NCBI RefSeq assembly: GCF_001644645.1
Contig: NZ_CP011390.1
Coordinates: 5,163,501 to 5,227,500, forward strand
DNA from: Flavisolibacter tropicus
Lineage (GTDB): Bacteria; Bacteroidota; Bacteroidia; Chitinophagales; Chitinophagaceae
Direction of reading: 5' to 3'
Length of the DNA: 64,000 bases
The notes below the pieces were generated by a model. The model was not told where the DNA came from, did no database searches, and saw only the letters and a program-made list of their open reading frames with translations. The position numbers and the translations under genes are program-made. This document shows positions 50,521 through 60,003 of the stretch, piece by piece (positions within the stretch are counted from its first letter, which is position 1; every line of letters begins with the position of its first letter).

Positions 50521-53058
50521 TTGAAACACTGTAAAGTCCATATCTCCCCACAGAATATTTTTGTTTCTGTTTCTACCCATATTTTTTATTGGCGGCTTTT
50601 GTTTGTGCTACTTCTTGGGACTTGTTTTAATGTACGAGCCTTTGCTCAAAACGTTTCAAGAGAATTATCCGCTACCCGAAGTGTAGGTCCCATAAAAGTA
50701 GATGGTATTTTAAACGAAACTGCCTGGAAAGAAGCTCTGCCTGCCACCCATTTCATAGAAAGTAGACCATATGTTGGGAAAGCGGAAAGTGAAGTGAATA
50801 AAACGGTCGTTTATCTTTTATACGATGCTTACGCTATTTACGTTGGGGGTACTTGTTATGAGCCATCAAAAGATAGTATTTCCAGGGAGCTGGTAGGTAG
50901 AGACAAATTGGGAATCAATGATTTTATTTCTGTAGCTTTTGATCTATATAATGATAAGATCAATGGCGTCGGTTTTTTTGTAACCCCTTATGGAGAGCAA
51001 TATGACGCCAAGTACTCAAACTCTGGTGATGAAGATGGCTCCTGGAATGCCGTGTGGGACAGTGAGGCTAAAGTACATCAAGACGGTTGGAGTTTTGAAA
51101 TGCGTATTCCGTATTCTGCCTTACGATATAGTAAACAGCCTGTACAAAATTGGGGTTTGCAAATAACCCGACGGCGCACAAAAGCTGGGCAACAGTTAGT
51201 GTGGAACCCTATTAATCCTGAAATAAATGGTTTTTTAAACCAGGCAGGAATGTGGAAGGGAATACAAGTAACAAAGGCTCCCGTTCGATTATCTTTCTCT
51301 CCCTATATAGCAAGTTACATCAATCATAATGGGACTGTTGATGCTAACAGAACTAGCTCTTCATTAACCGGTGGTATGGATGTAAAATATGGAATCAGCC
51401 AAAGTTTTACATTAGACATGACCTTAGTTCCAGATTTTGGCCAGGTAAAAAGCGATAACAAAGTGCTTAACTTATCGCCTTTTGAGGTGCGCTATGAAGA
51501 GAACCGAAGTTTTTTTACAGAAGGAACAGAGCTCTTTAATAAAGGTGACCTTTTTTATTCCAGAAGAATTGGGCAGCAGCCAATACACTATTATGCCATA
51601 CAAGACCCGCTTAGAGAAGAGGATCATGTTCAGGATAATGAAGTGATCATCAGCAATCCTACTGAATCAAAACTGGTAAATGCTACAAAGGTTTCCGGCC
51701 GTTTGCATAAGGGACTCGGTATTGGAGTTTTTAACGCTATTACTCAACCCATGTATGCTATAGTTGAAAATGATAGAGGGGAAAAAAGAAAGATTCTTAC
51801 AGACCCATTGACCAATTATAACATCACAGTTTTGGATCAGACACTGAAAGGCAATTCCTCTATATCCTTCATCAATACTAATGTTTCACGTGCCGGAAAG
51901 GATTACGATGCTAATGTTAGTTCAGCACTACTTAATCTAAATAACAAACATAATACCTTCAACTTTTTTGGTAATTTTTCGCTGAGTAAATTATTCTATC
52001 CGGACTATACTCTTAGCGGTTATGCTCATACCATTCGGTTAGCAAAAACAAGTGGACGTTTCTTGGTTAATGTCACGCAGGATTTACAAGATCAGAAGTA
52101 TAATAAAAACGATCTGGGGATCAACAATACCAATAACTATTTAGATCACAACTTAGGCATAAGCTACAATTGGTGGAAACCCACTTCTTGGTATAACCAA
52201 TTAAGTATCAATTCCAATGCAGCTTATAGTCGTCGTTATTTACAAAATGACTTTCAACGGTTTCAGGTATACTTTTTTGTAAGTGCACAATTGAAAAACT
52301 TGTGGGGTGTGGGTAGCTATGTCAGTTATAATCCTGAAGGCCATGACTATTATGAGTCGCGCAATGGGAGTTTGTTTATTAATACTGCAAGTGTAGGATT
52401 ACATGGGTGGGTTGAGACAAACAGGGCTAAGAAATACAACGGGAACGCATATTACTGGGTTTACATAGACAAGTTATTCAAAGCAAGGCGCTATGAGTTT
52501 GGGCTGGCGCATCAATATCGATTTAGTGATAAGTTCTCCTTAAGTCAAGGTATCAATTACTATCCTTATTTTAATGAAGCCGGTTATTATTCAAATTATA
52601 GTAACCCTGGTTCATGGAGAACTATGCCGGTTCTACTTTTCTCAAAACGTGACCGCAATACGGTAGAGAATACATTTCAAGCAAAATATAATTTTAATAA
52701 ACGGTCTGGTATCAGCTTGAGGGTACGTCATTATTGGAGTCAGGTGGAACATAAAGCATTTTTTGATTTAAAAGAGAATGGACTGTTAGAACCAACTGTT
52801 GTTCAAGACGTGGAAGTGCGCAATCAAAATCAAAACTTCTTTAACATCGATATGGCTTATTCTATGCAGTTTGCTCCAGGAAGTTTTATCAATATTGTTT
52901 GGAAGGAAGCAAGTACAACCTATAACGATCTAATTAGCAGCAGCTATTTTTCTAATTTTAAGAGTACTGTCTCAGTACCGCAGATCAATAATTTATCTGT
53001 CAAAATACTTTACTACTTGGATTGCCTGGCATTAAAAAAGCGCAGAAAGCTGAATTAG
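50521..53058 (+). CDS. DUF5916 outer-membrane protein, tandem copy 1
   Basis: An 845-residue exported protein. Residues about 45-240 form a CBM9-like domain (VGPIKVDGILNETAWKEALP, then DGSWNAVWDSEAKVHQDGWS and FEMRIPYSALR). The rest is a DUF5916 beta-barrel ending in LNNLSVKILYYLDCLALKK. No ATG precedes the signal-like region in frame; TTG at 50521 is the best start, with later TTG/GTG codons (50597-50610) as alternatives. A second copy follows after 164 bases. Function unknown; the architecture suggests glycan handling at the outer membrane. Confidence 0.8.
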   Translation: MKHCKVHISPQNIFVSVSTHIFYWRLLFVLLLGTCFNVRAFAQNVSRELSATRSVGPIKVDGILNETAWKEALPATHFIESRPYVGKAESEVNKTVVYLLYDAYAIYVGGTCYEPSKDSISRELVGRDKLGINDFISVAFDLYNDKINGVGFFVTPYGEQYDAKYSNSGDEDGSWNAVWDSEAKVHQDGWSFEMRIPYSALRYSKQPVQNWGLQITRRRTKAGQQLVWNPINPEINGFLNQAGMWKGIQVTKAPVRLSFSPYIASYINHNGTVDANRTSSSLTGGMDVKYGISQSFTLDMTLVPDFGQVKSDNKVLNLSPFEVRYEENRSFFTEGTELFNKGDLFYSRRIGQQPIHYYAIQDPLREEDHVQDNEVIISNPTESKLVNATKVSGRLHKGLGIGVFNAITQPMYAIVENDRGEKRKILTDPLTNYNITVLDQTLKGNSSISFINTNVSRAGKDYDANVSSALLNLNNKHNTFNFFGNFSLSKLFYPDYTLSGYAHTIRLAKTSGRFLVNVTQDLQDQKYNKNDLGINNTNNYLDHNLGISYNWWKPTSWYNQLSINSNAAYSRRYLQNDFQRFQVYFFVSAQLKNLWGVGSYVSYNPEGHDYYESRNGSLFINTASVGLHGWVETNRAKKYNGNAYYWVYIDKLFKARRYEFGLAHQYRFSDKFSLSQGINYYPYFNEAGYYSNYSNPGSWRTMPVLLFSKRDRNTVENTFQAKYNFNKRSGISLRVRHYWSQVEHKAFFDLKENGLLEPTVVQDVEVRNQNQNFFNIDMAYSMQFAPGSFINIVWKEASTTYNDLISSSYFSNFKSTVSVPQINNLSVKILYYLDCLALKKRRKLN

Positions 53059-53222
53059 ACTTATTTGCAATTGTTTTTTATTCTCTTTCTTTGCTGCTTT
53101 TAGTTTTTCGCCGTTCATCAATCGAAAGACACCTGTACATAAAAAACAATAAAAACTCAGTAACAAAGTTGTAATTAACACGTCTAAGGAATTATTGTTA
53201 AAACTTTTCGGCACAAATACAC

Positions 53223-55661
53223 ATGAGACTCTTTTTTGCTTGCCTATTTACACTGTTTATAACTAGCTTGTCGGCACAAAGCCTGCCTAAGCAATTGCCT
53301 GCACATCGTACAACTGCTACAATTAAGTTAGATGGATTACTGGATGAGATGGATTGGAAGGATGCTGTGCCTGCCACCGGCTTTGTAGAGTGGCGTCCCA
53401 ATGCTGGCAAAATAGAAGACTCTGCAAATAGAACTGTTGTTTATTTACTATACGACAATACATCTGTTTATATAGGCGGCTATTGTTATGAACGCACAAA
53501 AGACAGTGTTTCAAGAGAGTTGATTGGTCGCGACCAGGTTGGGGTCAATGATTTTGTTGGTGTTATTCTAGATACCTATAATGACAAAATCAATGCAGTG
53601 GGGTTTTATGTAACTCCTTATGGGGAACAATTTGATGCCAAGTACTCAAACTCAGGCGATGAAGATGGTTCCTGGAATGCCGTGTGGGACAGTGAGGCTA
53701 AAATACATCAAGACGGATGGAGCTTTGAAATGCGTATACCATATTCGGCACTACGCTTCGTTAGCAAGGATCAACAAACATGGGGGTTAAACATTACACG
53801 ACGTAGAAATAAGACCGGGCAGCAGTATATGTGGAATCCGGTAGACCCTCAAAAAAATGGTTTTATTAACCAAGAAGGTGAATGGGCAGGTATTGGTAAA
53901 ATTGATGCTCCTATCCGTTTATCATTTTCACCATATTTGTCAGGCTATGTGAATCATTATCAGCCAGATACAAAGCAATGGAGAACATCTATCAATGGTG
54001 GCATGGATGTGAAATATGGTATAAGTGAAAGCTTTACGTTGGATATGACCTTGATTCCGGACTTTGGACAAGTGCCGTCTGACGCTAAGGTTTTAAACCT
54101 CTCTCCATTTGAAGTAAAGTACCAAGAGAATAGGGCGTTCTTTACAGAGGGCACTGAGTTGTTTAACAAAGGCAACTTATTTTATTCCAGAAGAATTGGG
54201 GCGGAGCCACTTCGTTATTGGGATGTTGAGAATATGGCCGGAAACAATATTAAAGTAATTGAAAATCCAGCCAAGGCCAAGTTGCTGAATGCGACTAAAA
54301 TATCGGGTCGTACAAAGAAAGGGCTAGGGATAGGATTCTTTAATGCTATAACAAAGCCCATGTTTGCTACGATAGAAGATGAAACATCGAAAACACAGAC
54401 AAAGATTGAAACGAACCCCTTAACAAACTACAATATTGTTGTTGTTGATCAAACGCTAAAGAATAACTCCTCGGTTTCTTTTATTAATACTAATGTAATG
54501 CGCAGTGGCCATGATTATGATGCTAATGTCAGCGCGGCACTGTTTAATTTCAACAATAAAAAGAATACCTACAACTGGAATGGAAAAGTATCTGTAAGCA
54601 GGCTATTAGGCGATGCTGTTAACAATACAAACGGGTATTCGCATAACCTTGGCTTTGGGAAAACAGGAGGTCGCTTTAACTTTCAGCTAACTCAAGAATT
54701 GGTAGATGATAAGTACAACATTTCAGACATGGGGTACTTTACAGCTATCAATTATTTTGACCACTATTTTTGGATGGGCTATAAGTGGACTAAACCGGGT
54801 TCATGGTTTAACCAATTGCGTATCAACTATAACCTAGGTCATAGCATGCGATTTACAGGTAATAAGTACCAATCTCTTTTTACCAACGTTAACTCTAATG
54901 CACAATTAAAGAACTTAGCTTGGGTAGGTGGTTTTATTGGTTATAATCCAGAAGGCAATGATTATAATGAGCCAAGGAAAGGCGGCGATCTATACTTTAC
55001 TACTTCTAAGCGTTGGAATTTAGAAGCCTGGTATGAAAGTAATAGCGCCAAGAAATACTCTTTTGGTGGAGATGTGTTTGCCGGCTTATACCAAATGGAA
55101 AAAGGAAGAAGCTACTTCATTAACTTGTATCATAAATACCGCTTCAACGACAAGTTTTCCTTAAGTCAATCTATCAACTTTCAGCCATTTTATAATAATG
55201 TAGGTTTTGATGGCTTCGATGGCGATCAAGTTGTTTTTGCTTTACGAGACCGCAGGACAACTGAAAATTCTATTAGCGCTAAGTATAATTTCAATTATAG
55301 ATCTGGTATTACGATACGTATTCGTCACTATTGGAGTGAAGTAGATAAAAGCCGTTTTTATCAATTGAATAAAGATGGCTCAACTAGCGCATATACGCCT
55401 GGCAGCACTTATAATGGTGGTGACGTAACCTTTAACCAGTTTACATTATTTGCAGAATACACCAAGCAGTTTGCTCCAGGTAGCTTTATCAATATCGTTT
55501 GGAAAAATGAAAATGATAACGATGCGACAATGGCTAATCACCAATATTTCAAAAACTTTAATAGAACGATATCAGAGCCTCATTTAAATAATCTATCGGT
55601 ACGCGTATTATACTACCTTGATTATTTAGATCTTAAAAAATGGCGTAAAAAGAAGGCCTAA
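53223..55661 (+). CDS. DUF5916 outer-membrane protein, tandem copy 2
   Basis: An 812-residue paralogue of the preceding gene with an ordinary ATG and signal MRLFFACLFTLFITSLSAQ. Same order: CBM9-like domain with ATIKLDGLLDEMDWKDAVP and DGSWNAVWDSEAKIHQDGWS, then the DUF5916 barrel ending LNNLSVRVLYYLDYLDLKK. The two proteins align along their whole length with small indels, so this is a tandem duplication. A segment of about 114 bases (51007-51120 against 53637-53750) is far more alike at DNA level than the rest, hinting at gene conversion or strong constraint. proC is convergent, 3 bases away. Confidence 0.85.
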   Translation: MRLFFACLFTLFITSLSAQSLPKQLPAHRTTATIKLDGLLDEMDWKDAVPATGFVEWRPNAGKIEDSANRTVVYLLYDNTSVYIGGYCYERTKDSVSRELIGRDQVGVNDFVGVILDTYNDKINAVGFYVTPYGEQFDAKYSNSGDEDGSWNAVWDSEAKIHQDGWSFEMRIPYSALRFVSKDQQTWGLNITRRRNKTGQQYMWNPVDPQKNGFINQEGEWAGIGKIDAPIRLSFSPYLSGYVNHYQPDTKQWRTSINGGMDVKYGISESFTLDMTLIPDFGQVPSDAKVLNLSPFEVKYQENRAFFTEGTELFNKGNLFYSRRIGAEPLRYWDVENMAGNNIKVIENPAKAKLLNATKISGRTKKGLGIGFFNAITKPMFATIEDETSKTQTKIETNPLTNYNIVVVDQTLKNNSSVSFINTNVMRSGHDYDANVSAALFNFNNKKNTYNWNGKVSVSRLLGDAVNNTNGYSHNLGFGKTGGRFNFQLTQELVDDKYNISDMGYFTAINYFDHYFWMGYKWTKPGSWFNQLRINYNLGHSMRFTGNKYQSLFTNVNSNAQLKNLAWVGGFIGYNPEGNDYNEPRKGGDLYFTTSKRWNLEAWYESNSAKKYSFGGDVFAGLYQMEKGRSYFINLYHKYRFNDKFSLSQSINFQPFYNNVGFDGFDGDQVVFALRDRRTTENSISAKYNFNYRSGITIRIRHYWSEVDKSRFYQLNKDGSTSAYTPGSTYNGGDVTFNQFTLFAEYTKQFAPGSFINIVWKNENDNDATMANHQYFKNFNRTISEPHLNNLSVRVLYYLDYLDLKKWRKKKA

Positions 55662-55664
55662 CCA

Positions 55665-56462
55665 TCAGCCTTTAATAATCTTATTAAAGCTTGCTGCTAT
55701 TCCTTTTATAAGGGATGAACTGAAACCTTGGTGTTCCATTTCATTAAGTCCGGCTATCGTGCAACCCTTAGGGGTGGTTACTTTATCAATCTCCTGTTCA
55801 GGGTGGGTGCCTCTTTGAAGCAACAATTCTGTAGCACCTTTAACTGTTTGTGCAGCTATTAAACTGGCAGTGGCGGCATCAAAACCTATTTCTATACCGC
55901 CTTGAATATTGGCGCGGATATAACGCATTGCATAAGCTGTACCGCAGGCACCCAGTACCGTAGCCGCATCCATAAGCTTTTCATCTATCACAGTTACTCT
56001 GCCTAGATTACTAAATAGTTGCTCAACAAGTTTTATGTGATCGAGCTGAGCGTTTTGGTAGCTTAGACAGGTCATACTTTCTAAAACGGCAATGGCCGTA
56101 TTGGGCATGGCCCTAAAGAGGGGAAGTTTTTTTTGAAGGACACTTTGTATGTCTTCAATAAAAATGCCTGTAACTACTGAAACCAGAATATGTTTATCGG
56201 GGTGTAAATCATTTTTGAGTCCTTCCAGTACTTCCTTTATTTGAAAAGGTTTTACAGCTATAATTACCAGATTACTATTTTGAATGGCTTCATTGTTATT
56301 GGCTGTAACTTTTACTCCTTTCTTCTCCAGCTCCCGTAAGGTAGATGGGTTTCGCTTAGTAATATATATATCAGAAGCTTGCGAATAGTTACTTTTCAAT
56401 AAACCCTCGGCAAGGGCTACTCCGAGGTTGCCGCCACCAATTATGGCCACTTTTTTATTCAT
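55665..56462 (-). CDS. proC: Pyrroline-5-carboxylate reductase
   Basis: A 265-residue NADPH enzyme for the last step of proline synthesis. The Rossmann motif GGGNLG is at 9-14 (KVAIIGGGNLGVALAEGL). FRAMPNTAIAV near 115-125 and TVLGACGTAYAMRYI near 168-182 are conserved. The C-terminal dimer region holds GATELLLQRGTHPEQEIDKV and TTPKGCTIAGLNEMEHQGF, the ProC signature. Reverse strand between copy 2 of DUF5916 and rplK. Confidence 0.94.
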   Translation of the reverse strand: MNKKVAIIGGGNLGVALAEGLLKSNYSQASDIYITKRNPSTLRELEKKGVKVTANNNEAIQNSNLVIIAVKPFQIKEVLEGLKNDLHPDKHILVSVVTGIFIEDIQSVLQKKLPLFRAMPNTAIAVLESMTCLSYQNAQLDHIKLVEQLFSNLGRVTVIDEKLMDAATVLGACGTAYAMRYIRANIQGGIEIGFDAATASLIAAQTVKGATELLLQRGTHPEQEIDKVTTPKGCTIAGLNEMEHQGFSSSLIKGIAASFNKIIKG

Positions 56463-56544
56463 AAATAGTTGTTTGGAAACCTGAAGTTATAATGGGCTTA
56501 ACAAAAAAACACTTGAGGTATGCCAATTTTTAATGTGGAAAACC

Positions 56545-56552
56545 TACCTTTG
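56545..56552 (+). promoter_or_regulatory. TAnnTTTG -7 element of rplK operon
   Basis: TACCTTTG, 117 bases before rplK, giving a leader of about 105 bases. Confidence 0.6.
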
Positions 56553-56604
56553 CGACCCCAAAGTAGTTCTTTATCGTCCGTTTCAAACGGAAATTGAGGA
56601 ATTT

Positions 56605-56636
56605 GGGAGACCCGGTAGTCGCTGAGATGAAGGGTC
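56605..56636 (+). promoter_or_regulatory. Possible L1-binding site in rplK leader
   Basis: GGGAGACCC (56605-56613) and GATGAAGGGTC (56626-56636) can pair through GACCC/GGGTC, leaving GGGAG and GATGAAG-type unpaired strands. This resembles the L1 site known on 23S rRNA and on L11-operon mRNAs. Feedback by L1 is inference. Confidence 0.4.
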
Positions 56637-56661
56637 GCTTGAACCAATAAATCAGAAGAAA

Positions 56662-57105
56662 ATGGCAAAAGAAATCACTGGCTATGTAAAGCTTCAGTGC
56701 AAGGGTGGCCAAGCAAACCCTGCACCTCCAATTGGTCCAGCATTAGGTTCCAAAGGTGTTAACATCATGGAATTCTGTAAGCAATTCAATGCTCGGACTC
56801 AAGATAAAATGGGAAAAGTACTTCCTGTTTTATTAACTGTTTACTCAGACAAGTCTTTCGACTTCATTATCAAAACTCCTCCTGCAGCTGTACAGTTAAA
56901 GGATGCCGCTAAAATTCAAAGCGGTTCAAAAGAGCCAAACCGTAACAAGGTTGGTAAGGTAACTTGGGCTCAGATCGAAGAGATCGCAAAAGACAAGATG
57001 CCTGACCTGAATGCGTTTACTTTAGAAAGCGCCATGAGCATGGTAGCTGGTACAGCGCGTAGCATGGGTCTGACTGTTGAAGGTCAAGCTCCATGGGAAA
57101 AATAA
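56662..57105 (+). CDS. rplK: 50S ribosomal protein uL11
   Basis: A 147-residue protein of the GTPase-associated centre that binds 23S rRNA with L10. [20 protein letters not shown] near 6-25 is the flexible N-terminal hinge with [10 protein letters not shown], and the C-terminal RNA-binding domain ends in [20 protein letters not shown]. Leads rplK-rplA-rplJ-rplL; rplA follows after 28 bases. Confidence 0.98.
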   Translation: MAKEITGYVKLQCKGGQANPAPPIGPALGSKGVNIMEFCKQFNARTQDKMGKVLPVLLTVYSDKSFDFIIKTPPAAVQLKDAAKIQSGSKEPNRNKVGKVTWAQIEEIAKDKMPDLNAFTLESAMSMVAGTARSMGLTVEGQAPWEK

Positions 57106-57133
57106 GTTTTGAACCTCTTAAATGAATTGAAAA

Positions 57134-57829
57134 ATGGCTTTCATTCCTAAAAAAAGAAAAGCAGTAAACGGTAAAGTTGATGCCAACAAGGTATACAGCT
57201 TGAAAGATGCTTCTACTTTAGTAAAAGAAATAAATACAACAAAGTTTGACGCTTCCGTTGACTTACATATCCGTTTAGGCGTAGATCCTAAAAAAGCTGA
57301 CCAAGCTATCCGTGGTACAGTTACTTTACCTCACGGTACTGGTAAAACAAAGAAAGTATTAGTGCTTTGCGGCCCAGATTTGGAAGCTGCTGCTAAAGGT
57401 GCCGGTGCTGACTTTGTAGGTTTAGATGAGTTTGTACAAAAGATTGAAGGTGGTTGGACTGATGTTGATGTAATCATCGCTACTCCAGCTGTAATGCCTA
57501 AGATCGGTCGTTTAGGTAAAATCTTAGGTCCTCGTAACCTGATGCCAAACCCTAAAACTGGTACAGTTACTAACGATGTGGCTGGTGCTGTAAATGAAGT
57601 TAAAGGCGGTAAGATCGCGTTTAAAGTTGATAAAGCTGGTATCATCCATGCTTCTATCGGTCGCGTTTCTTTCTCTCCAGAAAAAATTGCTGAAAACAGC
57701 CAAGAGCTGATCAACGCAATTATCAAGGCAAAGCCTTCAACTGCAAAAGGTACTTACCTGAAAGGGTTGACTATGGCCAGCACAATGAGCCCTGGTATTA
57801 CTGTAGACACTAAATCTTTTGTTCACTAA
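57134..57829 (+). CDS. rplA: 50S ribosomal protein uL1
   Basis: A 231-residue L1-stalk protein. [17 protein letters not shown] near 63-79 and the strongly conserved [19 protein letters not shown] (about 130-148) are diagnostic. In many bacteria L1 also represses its own operon by binding the leader mRNA. rplJ follows after 40 bases. Confidence 0.98.
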   Translation: MAFIPKKRKAVNGKVDANKVYSLKDASTLVKEINTTKFDASVDLHIRLGVDPKKADQAIRGTVTLPHGTGKTKKVLVLCGPDLEAAAKGAGADFVGLDEFVQKIEGGWTDVDVIIATPAVMPKIGRLGKILGPRNLMPNPKTGTVTNDVAGAVNEVKGGKIAFKVDKAGIIHASIGRVSFSPEKIAENSQELINAIIKAKPSTAKGTYLKGLTMASTMSPGITVDTKSFVH

Positions 57830-57869
57830 TTCAGGTGATTAATTCACTAATCATCTAAAACTTATTATC

Positions 57870-58406
57870 ATGACTAAAGAACAAAAAAATGAAGTAATAG
57901 AAGCGTTGAAAGAGAAATTTTCTCAATACAACAACTTCTATGTTACCAATACTGAATCCCTTTCTGTTGAGCAAGTAACCAAATTGCGTCGTGCTTGCTT
58001 TAACAAAAATGTGGAAATGCGTGTGGCTAAGAACACGCTGATCAAGAAAGCATTAGAATCTTTAAATAACGAAAGCTATACTGGTGTTTACGATTCTTTA
58101 AACAATGTAACTGCTTTGTTGTTTTCTGAAAATCCAAAAGAACCAGCTTTGATCATCTCTTCTTTCCGTACGGAGAGCAAAGGTGAGAAGCCTGAGCTGA
58201 AGGCTGCTTTCATCAATGGTGATATTTACACTGGCGACAACAACCTGGTTACATTAACAAAGATCAAGACGAAGAACGAGTTGATCGGAGAAGTTATTGG
58301 CTTGTTGCAATCTCCAGCGAAGCGTGTATTGGCTGCTTTGTTGCACCATCACGAAAAGCAAGCTAACGGTGGCACTGCTGAAGCAGAAGCACCTGCAGCT
58401 GAATAA
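57870..58406 (+). CDS. rplJ: 50S ribosomal protein uL10
   Basis: A 178-residue stalk-base protein that anchors L7/L12 dimers. MTKEQKNEVIEALKEKF, then RRACFNKNVEMRVAKNTLIKKAL near 45-70 (read in parts: RRACFNKNVEMRVAKNTL), are family landmarks. The end is Ala/Glu-rich, as usual. 126 bases separate it from rplL; the spacer contains an AGCTAATTAGCT palindrome and CTCCGGAG. Confidence 0.97.
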   Translation: MTKEQKNEVIEALKEKFSQYNNFYVTNTESLSVEQVTKLRRACFNKNVEMRVAKNTLIKKALESLNNESYTGVYDSLNNVTALLFSENPKEPALIISSFRTESKGEKPELKAAFINGDIYTGDNNLVTLTKIKTKNELIGEVIGLLQSPAKRVLAALLHHHEKQANGGTAEAEAPAAE

Positions 58407-58532
58407 TTAGCTAATTAGCTAATGTGAAAATTAGCTGATGATATAACCCAGGCCTGAGGGTCAATAAAGGCAAATTTTTTTAATAACATCCTCCGGAGTC
58501 TAAAACAATGAAGGGGGAAAAAATTTTAAACA

Positions 58533-58904
58533 ATGGCAGACGTTAAACAACTTGCTGAACAATTAGTAGGCCTTACTGTTAAAGAAGTACAGGAATTGGC
58601 TGATTTCATGAAATCTGAGTACGGTATCGAGCCTGCTGCTGCTACTGTAGTAGCTGGTCCTGCTGGTCCTGCTGCAGCTGCTGCTGAAGAAAAAACTTCA
58701 TTCAATGTTATCCTGAAAAGCGGTGGTGCTTCTAAACTGAACGTAGTTAAGATCGTTAAAGACTTGACTGGTTTAGGTCTGAAAGAAGCTAAAGATTTAG
58801 TAGACGGTGCTCCAAAACCTGTTAAAGAAGGTGTTGACAAAGCAACTGCTGAAGACATCGCTGCTAAGCTGAAAGAAGCTGGTGCTGAAGTTGAAATCGC
58901 TTAA
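58533..58904 (+). CDS. rplL: 50S ribosomal protein bL12 (L7/L12)
   Basis: A 123-residue acidic stalk protein. The N-terminal dimerisation helix ([20 protein letters not shown]), an Ala-rich hinge (about 38-52) and the C-terminal domain with [20 protein letters not shown] and [11 protein letters not shown] are all present. It is followed by an intrinsic terminator, so the operon appears to end here instead of continuing into rpoB. Confidence 0.98.
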   Translation: MADVKQLAEQLVGLTVKEVQELADFMKSEYGIEPAAATVVAGPAGPAAAAAEEKTSFNVILKSGGASKLNVVKIVKDLTGLGLKEAKDLVDGAPKPVKEGVDKATAEDIAAKLKEAGAEVEIA

Positions 58905-58926
58905 TTCTATTTCAACAATATACTAG

Positions 58927-58949
58927 AACCCCGCATTAGCGGGGTTTTT
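58927..58949 (+). terminator. Intrinsic terminator after rplL
   Basis: AACCCCGC (58927-58934) and GCGGGGTT (58939-58946) with loop ATTA and a T-run to 58949. Confidence 0.9.
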
Positions 58950-58979
58950 GTTTATAAGGGCTCGTTATCAATCTCTCAT

Positions 58980-59906
58980 TTAGAGAATAAAGTAGGGTGA
59001 GATCTTAGTGTAAGTGGCCTCATCAATAATGAGTATCTTCTTTAAATCCTCAATAGTTTTAAATTCTCCGTGCTGGTTCCGGTATTCTATAATTGCATTA
59101 GCCAATTGCCATTTAATGTAAGGGTGGGCCTTTAGCTCCTCTTTTGTTGCAGTATTTAGGTTGAACTTTTTGACTGAAAGTGTATTTAACTGTAAATATC
59201 CTTTTATGGCTTGATAAGTTGAGTCTGGCAGGCCATAGGTTTCTTTAATTTGCTCAATTGAATGGAATCCACCTAATTTGTCTCTGAAGTTTACAATTCG
59301 GTTGGCTAACTTACTGCCAATGCCAGGAAGAGCAATGTAAGCTCCTGTATCTGCACTGTTTATATCCACTATTTCTATTTTTTTCTCTTTCCTTTCATAT
59401 GTGTAGGTTGGGTTGGTATAGTTGCGTTCATATTTGCTCTCTACCGAAGTAACTTGAATGTAATTAGCTATGTAGTTATAAAAACCTTCGGGCAAACCCC
59501 ATATCTTTTGAAGATCTTCCGGTTTATAAAACCTTCCACCTTTGTTCCTATAATTGATAATTGTTCTAATGGTTCGCTCTCTAAGTCCCAACTTAGCCCA
59601 CCCCTCAGCTGGTAATGTATTTGGATCAAAAACAAAGCGTTTACCTTTGGTAAAACCTGGCATACTGCTGGGCTCATAATTGTAAGAGGTAATACTTCTC
59701 GTTTCTGAATTGGTTTCATTTTGGTGTTGTACAGTATCCAGCATACGTGCAATGGTTGGATCAATAGGGGTAGGGGGATGGTAAGTACGGGAGAAAAACC
59801 TGGGCAAAAAGCAGATGATCAGGATCAAGGATAAAACAAAATAAATTCCTATTCGGTCCTTTTTAGTAAAAGTCAGATAGTCTCGAAGGATTTGTTTCGG
59901 ACTCAT
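58980..59906 (-). CDS. Membrane-anchored helix-hairpin-helix protein (ComEA-like)
   Basis: A 308-residue protein with one membrane helix near 20-38 (IGIYFVLSLILIICFLP) and three HhH-type modules: about 93-152, 178-237 (VDINSADTGAYIALPGIGSK, then LANRIVNFRDKLGGFHSIEQ) and 247-308 (FNLNTATKEELKAHPYIKWQ). The second module carries the classical LPGIG hairpin; the third lacks it (HPYIK). ComEA binds DNA during uptake, so DNA binding at the membrane is plausible but not shown. The gene lies on the reverse strand between rplL and rpoB, an unusual place. Confidence 0.85.
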   Translation of the reverse strand: MSPKQILRDYLTFTKKDRIGIYFVLSLILIICFLPRFFSRTYHPPTPIDPTIARMLDTVQHQNETNSETRSITSYNYEPSSMPGFTKGKRFVFDPNTLPAEGWAKLGLRERTIRTIINYRNKGGRFYKPEDLQKIWGLPEGFYNYIANYIQVTSVESKYERNYTNPTYTYERKEKKIEIVDINSADTGAYIALPGIGSKLANRIVNFRDKLGGFHSIEQIKETYGLPDSTYQAIKGYLQLNTLSVKKFNLNTATKEELKAHPYIKWQLANAIIEYRNQHGEFKTIEDLKKILIIDEATYTKISPYFIL

Positions 59907-59995
59907 GCAGTTAGTTTGATTTCTGAAAATTATCTAAAAATTTGTGGCTTAATATTTGTTGTCGTGAAAAATTCTGGTTTTCCCAGCAAAATTCT

Positions 59996-60003
59996 TACTT
60001 TTG
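59996..60003 (+). promoter_or_regulatory. TAnnTTTG -7 element of rpoB
   Basis: TACTTTTG, 140 bases before the likely rpoB ATG. Just downstream is the 12-base palindrome TTTTGGCCAAAA (60015-60026), close to the expected transcription start. Confidence 0.55.

Noticed and set aside
58526..58858. Reverse-strand frame opposite rplL
   Set aside because: Fully antisense to a certain ribosomal protein gene with strong codon bias.
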